NCBI GenBank assembly: GCA_014534425.1
Contig: JACVRN010000033.1
Location: 1 to 44,310, forward strand
From: Pyrinomonadaceae bacterium
GTDB taxonomy: Bacteria; Acidobacteriota; Blastocatellia; Pyrinomonadales; Pyrinomonadaceae
Reading direction: 5' to 3'
DNA: 44,310 nt
The notes beneath the pieces were generated by a model. It saw only the letters and a program-made list of their open reading frames with translations, was not told where the DNA came from and searched no databases. How positions within the stretch are numbered: position 1 is the first letter of the stretch; each line of letters opens with the position of its first letter. Made by a program: the position numbers and the translations under genes. Positions 19,304 to 27,145 of the stretch are shown piece after piece.

Positions 19304-21098
19304 AGACCTGCTCCGGTATTACAAGAGCGAGTTGACTTACCTGCGCCGCATGGGCAGCGCCTTTGCTCAACTCTACCCGCGTGTCGCAACACGCCTTGAG
19401 CTTGGGCAGGGCGAGTGCGCCGACCCGCAGGTGGAACGCCTGCTCGAATCCTTCGCCTTTCTCACTGCCCGCCTACAGCACGACATGGACAGCGAGTTTC
19501 CAGAGATTACTTCTGCGCTCCTCGGTGTCCTCTATCCGCAACTCGTCAACCCTGTACCTTCTATGACGGTGGCGCGCTTTGACGTAGACCCGGATCAAGG
19601 CAAGCTCACCACGGGCCATCTCATAGACAAGCACGCTCAGCTTTTTACTTATACTTCCGACGGCTTGCCCTGCCGCTTCCGTACCTGTTACCCCGTCACG
19701 CTCTGGCCGGTCGAAATCGCTTACGTCGGATTTGAAGATATAGGGCAGTTCGATTTTCTGGACAGCCAAACCAAGGTCGCAGCCGTGCTGCGGCTGAAGT
19801 TGCGGTGCATGGGGTTGAAGTTTAGTGAATTAGATTTGAAGCGGCTGCGCTTCTACTTGAACGGCGACCCTATGCTGACGAACGCGCTTTACGAACTGTT
19901 GTTCTGTCAGGTGCGCGATGTCGCCATCTTGCAGGAGAACGGCACGCCTCCCGTTTATCTTCCCCAGGGCTGCATCAAGCCCGTCGGATTTGCCCTGGAA
20001 GAAGATGTGCTTCCCTATCCGCAGAATGCTCATCCGGGTTATCGTCTGCTGCAAGAGTATTTCGCCTTCCCGGAAAAGTATCTCTTTTTTGACCTCGATT
20101 ATTTGGACAAGCGCCCGAAGTCCATAGAGACCCTAGACCTGCTGTTTATGCTCGACCGTAAGCCTAATGAGCGACTGACAGTAGATGAGAAAACTTTCTG
20201 TCTGGGATGCACGCCGATAATCAACCTCTTTAAGAAGACTACGGAGCCTATACGCCTTGACCACAGGACTCTGGAATACCCGCTCGTCCCAGATAAGCGA
20301 CGAGAGAGAACAACAGAGATTCACTCCATCCTGTCGGTCTCGGCCTCTTCAAACGCCGCAGATAGTACAAGGAGGTTCGAGCCTTTCTATTCTTACAATC
20401 ATCAGATGGAAGGGCGCGAGCAAAAAGCCTTCTGGCATTCCAGGCGGCTTCCCTCGCGGCGCAAGGATGTGCCGGGCACGGAGATGTTCCTGTCTTTCTT
20501 AGACCTTGATTTTACGCCGCGCCTGCCGCCCATACAGACCGTTTACGCGCACACGCTCTGTACTAACAGGGAACTGCCCGCGCAACTGCCTTCGGGCGCG
20601 CTTCTGCAAACCGAAGAGAAAGCGCCACTGCATCGCATCACCTGTCTGGGCAAGCCTACCTTCCCGCTCTCGCCTCCCTTAAGAGGCGCGACGCTGTGGC
20701 GGCTCATCTCGCACCTATCGCTTAACCATCTCTCGCTCTCCGAGGGAAAAGACAGTCTGCCCGCTTTGCGCGAAATCCTGAGACTCTATTGCTTCTCCGA
20801 CCAGCCCTCTCTACAGCAGCAGATAGGGGGCTTGACGGACATGACTTGCCGCAAGGTGACAAGGCACACGGGCACGGATGCCTGGCGTGGATTCTGCCGT
20901 GGCACAGAAGTCACAGTCACCTTTGACGAGGATATGTATGTGGGGAGCGGCGCTTTCCTATTGGGCGCAGTTCTCAATAGCTTTTTCGCTCTCTATGCGT
21001 CGGTGAATTCGTTCACTCAACTCATCATCAAGAGCAAACGACGAGAAGGAATCTGGAAACAATGGCCGCCCACGGCTGGGGAAAAGATAGTCCTGTAG
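19290..21098 (+). CDS. tssF: T6SS baseplate protein TssF
   Basis: The start at 19290 is preferred over ATG 19284, because GGAGG at 19276-19280 is nine bases from the former and only three from the latter. The 602-residue product shows the family start LLRYYKSELTYLRRMGSAFAQLYPRVATRLEL, then DPQVERLLESFAFLTARLQHDMDSEFPEITSALLGVLYPQLVNPVPSM, which is diagnostic. TssF forms the baseplate wedge with TssG and TssE around the VgrG hub. It overlaps tssG by 37 bases. Confidence 0.96.
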   Translation: MKDREDLLRYYKSELTYLRRMGSAFAQLYPRVATRLELGQGECADPQVERLLESFAFLTARLQHDMDSEFPEITSALLGVLYPQLVNPVPSMTVARFDVDPDQGKLTTGHLIDKHAQLFTYTSDGLPCRFRTCYPVTLWPVEIAYVGFEDIGQFDFLDSQTKVAAVLRLKLRCMGLKFSELDLKRLRFYLNGDPMLTNALYELLFCQVRDVAILQENGTPPVYLPQGCIKPVGFALEEDVLPYPQNAHPGYRLLQEYFAFPEKYLFFDLDYLDKRPKSIETLDLLFMLDRKPNERLTVDEKTFCLGCTPIINLFKKTTEPIRLDHRTLEYPLVPDKRRERTTEIHSILSVSASSNAADSTRRFEPFYSYNHQMEGREQKAFWHSRRLPSRRKDVPGTEMFLSFLDLDFTPRLPPIQTVYAHTLCTNRELPAQLPSGALLQTEEKAPLHRITCLGKPTFPLSPPLRGATLWRLISHLSLNHLSLSEGKDSLPALREILRLYCFSDQPSLQQQIGGLTDMTCRKVTRHTGTDAWRGFCRGTEVTVTFDEDMYVGSGAFLLGAVLNSFFALYASVNSFTQLIIKSKRREGIWKQWPPTAGEKIVL

Positions 21099-22501
21099 AC
21101 GAATGGCTGTTTGCGGAAGGCTACCGCTTCGATTTCTTTCAGGCGGTCAATCTTCTTGAGATGGCGGATTCGCTCTCTGTTTCGGTCGGCGAAGGCGCTG
21201 AGCCGGAAAAGGAGGCCGTGCGCTTCAAGTCTGCCGTCCGGCTGGACTTTCCCGCCAGCGATATTGTCGAAGTCAATCCGCCCGAAGCCGAAGGCACGCC
21301 CGCCAACATGGTCGTCAACTTTATGGGACTGGCGGGAAACCTGGGGCCGCTTTATCACCCGACCACGGAGTTGATTCTCGAAAGGGTCTCGCAGAAAGAT
21401 ACGGCCTTTAAAGATTTCCTGGATATTTTCAACCACCGGCTCGTCTCATTATTTTACCGTATTCGCAAGCTGCACCGCATCGGCCTTGAGTTCAGGACTC
21501 CGGGACAAGACCGCTTCTCAGACTATCTCTACGCGATTCTGGGCCTGGGCACGCCGGGGCTGCAAGCGCGCATGCAGGTCAGAGACCGCGCTCTTCTTTA
21601 TTATGCCGGGCTAATGAGCCAGCAGCCGCGCTCCATGATTGGCCTTGAGTTCATTCTGTCGGACTACTTTCAGGTTAAGGTCAAAGGAGAACAGTTCCGG
21701 GGTCGCTGGTATAACCTGGAGCAAAGCCAGTTGACACGTCTCGGCGCGAGTGGGCAGAACCATAGATTGGGAATGGATGCGGTCGTCGTAGGGACACGCG
21801 TCTGGAATCAGGAAGCGACATTCAGCCTGGTTCTAGGGCCGCTCTCGCTCGAAGAGTTTATGAACTTTCTTCCCATCGGTTGGGGCTTCGGCCCGCTCTG
21901 CGAGCTAACGCGCTTCTATGTCGGCGATGAATACGACTTCAGCTTCCGATTGGTCTTGAAGGCCGAAGATGTTCCCGCATCGCGCTTGAGCGCGACGGAC
22001 GGCCCACGGCTGGGCTGGACATCCTGGCTCAAAACAACTGAGTGGGAGAAGGACGATTCTCAGGTAGAGATAAATCCCAACTCTCTGCGCTCCGATACGC
22101 AGGGCGTAGGGATGCCGCTCTTCTTTGGTCTTCCTCCTGAGAAAGTGTCCGATCTGGTCAGCAAGATGACTGTCCGAAGATACGCGGCGCACAGCATCGT
22201 CATACGCCAGGGAGAGAGAGGCGATTCCATGTTCGCCATACGCGACGGGGCGGTCAATGTGCTTCGCCGTGAAAGTAACGAGAAGGAAACTCTGCTTGCC
22301 ACGCTCGGAACCGGAGACTTTTTTGGAGAGATGGCGCTGCTTACAGGGAAAGTCCGCAGCGCAACCGTCGTGACCACCAGAGAGTCCGAGATTCTTGAGC
22401 TACACAAAAAAGATTTGGACGACTTCATAGCCAAGTACCCGCGCCTGCAAAGAGCATTGAAAGCTTTCTACCAGAGCCGGGTTAAGACGCATACACGTTG
22501 A
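21062..22501 (+). CDS. tssG: T6SS baseplate protein TssG fused to a C-terminal cyclic-nucleotide-binding domain
   Basis: Residues 1 to about 340 are a complete TssG: FFQAVNLLEM, VNFMGLAGNLGPLYHPTTELI, FNHRLVSLFYRIR, FGPLCELTRFYVGDEYDF and finally PRLGWTSWL, the usual family end. About 120 further residues form a cNMP-binding (Crp-type) domain: IVIRQGERGDSMFAIRDGAVNVL, LATLGTGDFFGEMALLTGKVRSATVV and LELHKKDLDDFIAKYPRL. The phosphate-binding cassette keeps its Gly-Glu and Arg (FGEMALLTGKVRSAT), so cAMP or cGMP binding is plausible. TssG is normally about 330-350 residues, so this is a true extension with no stop or frameshift. I infer second-messenger control of baseplate assembly. Confidence 0.9.
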   Translation: MAAHGWGKDSPVDEWLFAEGYRFDFFQAVNLLEMADSLSVSVGEGAEPEKEAVRFKSAVRLDFPASDIVEVNPPEAEGTPANMVVNFMGLAGNLGPLYHPTTELILERVSQKDTAFKDFLDIFNHRLVSLFYRIRKLHRIGLEFRTPGQDRFSDYLYAILGLGTPGLQARMQVRDRALLYYAGLMSQQPRSMIGLEFILSDYFQVKVKGEQFRGRWYNLEQSQLTRLGASGQNHRLGMDAVVVGTRVWNQEATFSLVLGPLSLEEFMNFLPIGWGFGPLCELTRFYVGDEYDFSFRLVLKAEDVPASRLSATDGPRLGWTSWLKTTEWEKDDSQVEINPNSLRSDTQGVGMPLFFGLPPEKVSDLVSKMTVRRYAAHSIVIRQGERGDSMFAIRDGAVNVLRRESNEKETLLATLGTGDFFGEMALLTGKVRSATVVTTRESEILELHKKDLDDFIAKYPRLQRALKAFYQSRVKTHTR

Positions 22502-22514
22502 CGATTAATTTCAT

Positions 22515-24464
22515 ATGAGCGCCACCTATTCTCAGGACACGCTGAAGCTGACGGTCACGACGCCGCTCGGCAAGGATAAGCTTTTGCTCAGAGCCTTCGA
22601 CGGCTCCGAGCAGATTTCCGGCTTGTTCCGTTTCACGCTAGAGATGGTTTCCGAGGACAATAGCCTTGACTTCAGTGCCATCGTAGGCAAGGCCCTGACG
22701 GTCACGCTCTCGATGAACGACGGCACGAAACATCATTTCAACGGCATCGTCGGGCGCTTCATGCAGACCGAGAGCAATGTGCGGCTGACCACCTACTACG
22801 CAGAGATTCATCCGTGGCTCTGGATGCTCACCAAGACGAGCGACTGCCGCATCTTCCAGAACCAGTCTGTGCCGCAAATCATTAAGCAAATTTTCACAGA
22901 CCTTGAGTTCACAGACTTCAGGGATGAACTGAAGGGAACTTACGAGGCGCGCGACTACTGCGTGCAGTATGACGAGACGGCCTTCAACTTCGTCTCGCGG
23001 CTCATGGAGGACGAAGGCATCTTCTATTTCTTCGAGCACACAGAAGACAAGCACACGATGGTTCTGGCCGACGACGCAGACTCGCATCAGCCCTGTCCAG
23101 GCTTGACGGCGGCGCAGTACCGGCAGACGGACATAGACCACACGGACGACCACGCCGTCACACGCTGCTCCGTAGAAGAACAGGTCGTCACGGGCAAATT
23201 CGCGCACGACGATTTCAACTTCGAGACTCCTACGACCGACCTCATAGTCGAAGAGACGGGCGCGGGCAGCAAGATGAGAGTTTACGAATATCCCGGAGGC
23301 TTCAGCAGCAAGGATAGCGGCGAAGCGCGTGCCAAGATACGACTCGATGCCTTCGAGCAGCCGCAGAAAGTCCTTCGCGGCGAAGGCTACGTGCGCGCCT
23401 TCACGGCAGGCTACAAGTTTGACCTGAAGAATCACTACCGCTCGGACGCCAACAAATCTTACGTGCTGCGCTGGGTCTCTCATGCCGCGACGCAAGAAAG
23501 ATACAGCAACTCCTTCGAGGCATTTCCCATAGACCTTCCGTTTCGTCCGGCCAGAGAAACGCCTAAGCCCGTGATTGTCGGCTCACAGACGGCAATCGTC
23601 GTAGGCAAATCGGGCGAAGAGATTTGGACGGACAAGTACGGTCGCATCAAAGTCCAGTTTCACTGGGATCAAAAGGGGAAGAACGATGAGAACAGTTCCT
23701 GCTGGATACGAGTTGATTACGGCTGGGCCGGGAAGAAGTGGGGCGGCATCTACATCCCGCGTATAGGCCAGGAGGTCATCGTCAGCTATCTGGAAGGCGA
23801 CCCCGACCGGCCTATAATCACGGGCGCAGTCTACAACGCACAGCAGACCGTTCCCTACACGCTGCCGGACGAGCAGACCAAGAGCACCATCAAGAGCAAC
23901 ACGTCGAAAGGCGGCGAGGGCTTCAACGAGATACGCTTCGAGGACAAGAAGGACTCGGAGGAAATCTACGTCCACGCGCAGAAGGACAACAACATAGTCA
24001 TCGAGCATGACCGGACGAAGAAAGTCCTCAACGACGAAACCAATACGATTAAGAACAATCGCTCGACCACCATCCAGGAAGGCAACGACACCTACGTCGT
24101 TGACAAAGGCAACCGCACCTTTCAGGTCAACACGGGCAACGAGACTTACGAAGTCAAGGGAACGCGCGACGTGACCGTGACGGGCAACGAGACGCACACA
24201 GACAAGGCGAACTTTACGCATAAGGTGACGGGCAACTACGAGTTGAAAGTGACAGGGAATCTGACCATAGACGTGACCGGCTCTGTGACCTTCAAGTCAG
24301 CACAGGCCATGACGCACGAGACGCAGATGTCCATGACCAACAAGGCTGGCATGTCCATGACGAACGAGGCCCAACTGTCAATTACCAACAAAGGCACCGC
24401 ATCGAATACGGTCGAGAGTGGCGGAATGACTACCATCAAGGGCGCGGTTGTGAAGATTAATTAA
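22515..24464 (+). CDS. vgrG: T6SS spike protein VgrG (TssI)
   Basis: The 649-residue protein begins with a gp27-like hub (residues about 1-360: LLLRAFDGSEQISGLFRFTLEM; DYCVQYDETAFNFVSRLMEDEGIFYFFEH). A gp5-type OB domain follows (GRIKVQFHWDQKGKND; WGGIYIPRIGQEVIVSYLEGDPDRPIITG). It ends in a repeated beta-helix needle (NETYEVKG, NETHTDKANFTHKVTG). The C-terminus has Met/Thr/Asn-rich repeats (SMTNKAGMSMTNEAQLSITNKG) and no enzymatic extension, so it is a structural spike. Two bases separate its stop from the MORN protein, which is therefore probably co-translated and spike-associated. Confidence 0.96.
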   Translation: MSATYSQDTLKLTVTTPLGKDKLLLRAFDGSEQISGLFRFTLEMVSEDNSLDFSAIVGKALTVTLSMNDGTKHHFNGIVGRFMQTESNVRLTTYYAEIHPWLWMLTKTSDCRIFQNQSVPQIIKQIFTDLEFTDFRDELKGTYEARDYCVQYDETAFNFVSRLMEDEGIFYFFEHTEDKHTMVLADDADSHQPCPGLTAAQYRQTDIDHTDDHAVTRCSVEEQVVTGKFAHDDFNFETPTTDLIVEETGAGSKMRVYEYPGGFSSKDSGEARAKIRLDAFEQPQKVLRGEGYVRAFTAGYKFDLKNHYRSDANKSYVLRWVSHAATQERYSNSFEAFPIDLPFRPARETPKPVIVGSQTAIVVGKSGEEIWTDKYGRIKVQFHWDQKGKNDENSSCWIRVDYGWAGKKWGGIYIPRIGQEVIVSYLEGDPDRPIITGAVYNAQQTVPYTLPDEQTKSTIKSNTSKGGEGFNEIRFEDKKDSEEIYVHAQKDNNIVIEHDRTKKVLNDETNTIKNNRSTTIQEGNDTYVVDKGNRTFQVNTGNETYEVKGTRDVTVTGNETHTDKANFTHKVTGNYELKVTGNLTIDVTGSVTFKSAQAMTHETQMSMTNKAGMSMTNEAQLSITNKGTASNTVESGGMTTIKGAVVKIN

Positions 24465-24465
24465 G

Positions 24466-25044
24466 ATGTCTGAAAGAGAAGAACAGGCGAAGGCGAGCTA
24501 CGAGCTTCGTGACGGCAAGCTGGATGGCGAGGTCATCACCTACACGGAGACAGGCCGTATAGAGCAGAAGGCACACTTCAAAGAGGGGCAGTTGGACGGC
24601 GAGACGATTCTTTATGACGAGCAGGGGAGCGTCGCGCAAAAGATGAGTTTCAAGGACGGCAAACTGGACGGCCCCATGATTATCTATCAAGAGGGCAGCG
24701 CGTTGGCCGTCGTGCCTTACAAGAACGGAAAGCAGGACGGTGAAGCCATCACCTATGATGAAAACGGCATGGTAGTTCTCAAAGCTGAATACAAGGACGG
24801 AAAGTTAAACGGAGTCTCGACCTGGTACGACAAGGAAGGTCATGTCGTCAAGAAGTCGCAGTTTCAGGACGATAAGCTAGAAGGCTACACAGCCGAATTT
24901 TATAAGAGCGGCAAAGTACAGGTGAGGTCGCAGTTCAAAGCGAACAAGCTGGACGGCGAAGTGATTGCGTTTACCGAAGACGGAAAGGTTAAAGAGAGAG
25001 CTTTTTTTAAGGCCGGAAAACCGCAGCCCGCGCAGCATCAGTAG
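24466..25044 (+). CDS. MORN_2 / YwqK-like repeat protein next to VgrG
   Basis: The 192-residue soluble protein is almost entirely seven tandem repeats of about 23 residues with the core D-G-K-L-D-G-x3-Y-x5-G-x-V-x-K (for example KDGKLDGPMIIY and KDGKLNGVSTWY). This is the MORN variant seen in the YwqK antitoxin family. It lies between vgrG and the PAAR-like tip, directly coupled to vgrG. Candidate roles are a chaperone or adaptor that loads cargo on the spike, or a broad immunity factor. The sequence alone does not decide. There is no signal peptide. Confidence 0.75.
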   Translation: MSEREEQAKASYELRDGKLDGEVITYTETGRIEQKAHFKEGQLDGETILYDEQGSVAQKMSFKDGKLDGPMIIYQEGSALAVVPYKNGKQDGEAITYDENGMVVLKAEYKDGKLNGVSTWYDKEGHVVKKSQFQDDKLEGYTAEFYKSGKVQVRSQFKANKLDGEVIAFTEDGKVKERAFFKAGKPQPAQHQ

Positions 25045-25088
25045 CCCGCGCTGGATGCGCCCGCAGGTAGAATGGAGGTTCTCTGATT

Positions 25089-25475
25089 ATGGCAATGCAA
25101 ACATGTATGGGAGCAACGCTTCAATGCAGCTTCGGGGCAGCGCCGAGTTCGCTGGTCGTGCTGCCGGTAAACCGCACGCTGACTGCCGTGCCGGACGCCA
25201 ACATCATGGACAACAAGCCTATGGTAAACATCCTGCCCTTCGGCATGTGTTCGTCGCCGTCTAATCCTGCGGTCGCGGCTGCGACGGCTGCGGCCTTAGG
25301 CGTCCTTACGCCTATGCCCTGCGTGCCCGTCACGCCAGCGCCGTGGGTGCCGGGCGCGCCGACCGTGCTCATTGCGAACATGCCTGCGCTCAACAATACT
25401 TCTAAATTGATGTGCGTGTGGGGCGGCGTGATTCAGATAGTGAATCCGGGACAAACAACCGTCATGCTTCCTTGA
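25089..25475 (+). CDS. DUF4280 PAAR-like spike-tip protein
   Basis: This 128-residue protein matches the DUF4280 family: TCMGATLQCSFGAAPSSLVVLP, ANIMDNKPMVNILPFGMC, ATAAALGVLTPMPCVPV and LNNTSKLMCVWGGVIQIVNPG. DUF4280 proteins are regarded as PAAR-like tips of contractile systems and are common in both T6SS and eCIS loci. Regularly placed Cys residues (at least five) could bind a structural metal, as in PAAR. It is the only tip candidate in the locus. GGAGG lies ten bases before the ATG. Confidence 0.85.
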   Translation: MAMQTCMGATLQCSFGAAPSSLVVLPVNRTLTAVPDANIMDNKPMVNILPFGMCSSPSNPAVAAATAAALGVLTPMPCVPVTPAPWVPGAPTVLIANMPALNNTSKLMCVWGGVIQIVNPGQTTVMLP

Positions 25476-25506
25476 GAAGCTCTAAGGTAAGTCTGGGAGG
25501 TGAGAA

Positions 25507-26202
25507 ATGACTTACGATTTTTCATTTGACAAAAAGAGTATCAGCTTCTTTCTGGTGGGAGTCGTCTTTGTCGGCATACTGCTGTTTCTGGCGGGCGTGC
25601 TGACGGGGGCCAACTGGAACAAACCGGAAACGCTCGTCGCGGGCGCTGCCACAGACAAATCCGTGGCTGCGCTTGAGCCTACACAGCCCGTATTGCCGAA
25701 AGAGCCGACTCTGAGAGAGGAGGCTGCTTTAAGGCGTGACCCCGCCGCGCAGTCGAGCGCCGCGCAGTCTCTGGAGGCAATCGCGCCGACAAGGCAGAAT
25801 GTAGCCCCGCCAGGCATGGACGTTGAGAGAGACGCCGGAGCGGCGGCGGCTCCAAAAGCGTCCGCTCAAAAAGGTAATGCCGACCCGGTAATTCTTTCTA
25901 CGACGAAACCACAGGCCGCCGCCTCTTCTGCGGAAGCGACTGAGCCACTGGAGAAGATAGCGACCTTCTCGATTCAGGTCGGAGTTTTCCTGGAAGAAAA
26001 GGATGCGGAGCGCTTTGTCGAAGAAATGGAGCAAAGGGGTTATTCGGCCTCTATCTTCACCGGCAGCGACGCAGAGAATCGCATGTGGTATTCCGTCAGA
26101 ATCGGCGCTTATTCAGACCGCACGGAAGCCTCGCAGGCCGCCGCCAGCTTCACCAAGCAGGAAAAGATCAAAGCCGTCGTGCGGCCCATCGACTCGCTCT
26201 AG
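25507..26202 (+). CDS. Single-pass membrane protein with C-terminal SPOR domain
   Basis: The 231-residue protein has a short cytoplasmic start, one membrane helix (about residues 11-35, SFFLVGVVFVGILLFLAGVL), a Pro/Ala/Glu-rich periplasmic linker, and a SPOR domain at about 155-229 (FSIQVGVFLEEKDAERFVEEM through WYSVRIGAYSDRTEASQAAASF). SPOR domains bind denuded peptidoglycan, usually at division septa. TssL here lacks a peptidoglycan-binding domain, so this protein could position or anchor the apparatus (inference). GGGAGG precedes the ATG. An AT-rich inverted repeat follows the stop. Confidence 0.85.
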   Translation: MTYDFSFDKKSISFFLVGVVFVGILLFLAGVLTGANWNKPETLVAGAATDKSVAALEPTQPVLPKEPTLREEAALRRDPAAQSSAAQSLEAIAPTRQNVAPPGMDVERDAGAAAAPKASAQKGNADPVILSTTKPQAAASSAEATEPLEKIATFSIQVGVFLEEKDAERFVEEMEQRGYSASIFTGSDAENRMWYSVRIGAYSDRTEASQAAASFTKQEKIKAVVRPIDSL

Positions 26203-26209
26203 GATTTTA

Positions 26210-26247
26210 GATTTTCGATTTTCGGTTGAAAGACAAAATCGAAAATC
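26210..26247. repeat. AT-rich inverted repeat after the SPOR gene
   Basis: GATTTTCGATTTT (26210-26222) is repeated exactly in inverted form at 26235-26247, with a 12-base loop. A partial extra copy, AATCGAAAATT, follows near 26258-26268. The unit resembles the simple ATTTTCGATTTT intergenic repeats scattered through many bacterial genomes. It may end the spike-gene transcript or be a repetitive extragenic element. Confidence 0.6.
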
Positions 26248-26367
26248 GGCAATCGCAAATCGAAAATTTCTTGGAGGTTTCCCTGAAAGGGTATAAACTC
26301 CTTTCGGCCAGGTTAAGAGAAAGACCATTTGTCCTCGCGCAATTAAAGAAGAGGGAGCATTAAAGTG

Positions 26368-27132
26368 ATGAGCAGAGCATCGCAGAACTCTCGTAATATG
26401 CTTTTGGCGCAATCCTCATCGACCGTACAGCCAAAGAGATCTGGCGTCGAGCCGACTGCCGGTAATCGAGCAGGGCGCGCACCCGTTGCTCCGCCCGCAT
26501 ATCGTCCGCAGCCTGCGACCAAAGTCGCGCAGCCGAAGGCTTGCAGCGCAGCCTCGTGTGCGCCCGCTCGCGCGGCCCAGGGCGCGCCTTCCGGCATCAT
26601 TCAGGCGAACATCGTAGGCGGCACGCACGCTCTGCAAGCGCGCCTAGCCCTCTGGCACACCTCTGCTCAGCGACAGGCCGCGTCCTCTCAAACGTCTGTG
26701 CAGCGAAGCGCCGTCCAACGCAAGAGCGGCCCAGGCGTGGAAGCATTTCAAGTGCCTCTGCAACCGAAGAGCGGCGGCCAGCCCATACCGGATCAGGTGC
26801 GCGCCAAAATGGAAACGGCCTTCGGCATGGACTTCTCGGATGTGCGTATACACGTAGGGCAGGAAGCTATGTCAATCGGCGCGCTGGCCTACACATGGGG
26901 CACGAACATACATTTCGCGCCGGGCCAGTACAACCCGCACACCATACAGGGGCAGAAGATACTGGGCCATGAGTTGTGGCACGTTGTCCAACAGAAGTCA
27001 GGCCGCGTGAGCAATCCGTTCGGCTCAGGCGTAGCCGTCGTGCAGGATCACGCGCTTGAGGCCGAGGCAGACCGTATGGGCGTCAAGGCAGCCATGACCG
27101 CGCCGGTGCACAGGCATACCGATAATCAGTAG
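26368..27132 (+). CDS. DUF4157 (eCIS-core) metallopeptidase-like protein with shared leader
   Basis: From the ATG at 26368 (a GTG at 26365 is less likely; GAGGGA is upstream) the product is 254 residues. The N-terminus is low-complexity and carries one leader element, PVAPPAYRPQPATKVAQPK (26482 onward), plus VQPK, VQRK and LQPK repeats. The C-terminal half is DUF4157: PIPDQVRAKMETAFGMDFSDVRIHVGQEA, ALAYTWGTNIHFAPGQY, then the zinc-peptidase-like HELWHVVQQKSGRV (HExxH near residues 201-205). DUF4157 is known as a core domain of extracellular contractile injection system toxins. Here it ends shortly after, with no extra toxin domain. It may process or accompany the following leader-bearing proteins, which is inference. 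Confidence 0.85.
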   Translation: MSRASQNSRNMLLAQSSSTVQPKRSGVEPTAGNRAGRAPVAPPAYRPQPATKVAQPKACSAASCAPARAAQGAPSGIIQANIVGGTHALQARLALWHTSAQRQAASSQTSVQRSAVQRKSGPGVEAFQVPLQPKSGGQPIPDQVRAKMETAFGMDFSDVRIHVGQEAMSIGALAYTWGTNIHFAPGQYNPHTIQGQKILGHELWHVVQQKSGRVSNPFGSGVAVVQDHALEAEADRMGVKAAMTAPVHRHTDNQ

Positions 27133-27145
27133 AAGAATAAGGACG

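Noticed and set aside
22638..24221. Long minus-strand open frames opposite vgrG (285 and 212 codons)
   Set aside because: Antisense shadows of vgrG with Val/Arg/Leu-rich composition and no ribosome sites or domains.
22515..24464. VgrG as an evolved spike with a toxin extension
   Set aside because: After the beta-helix only short Met/Thr/Asn repeats remain; no catalytic domain is present.
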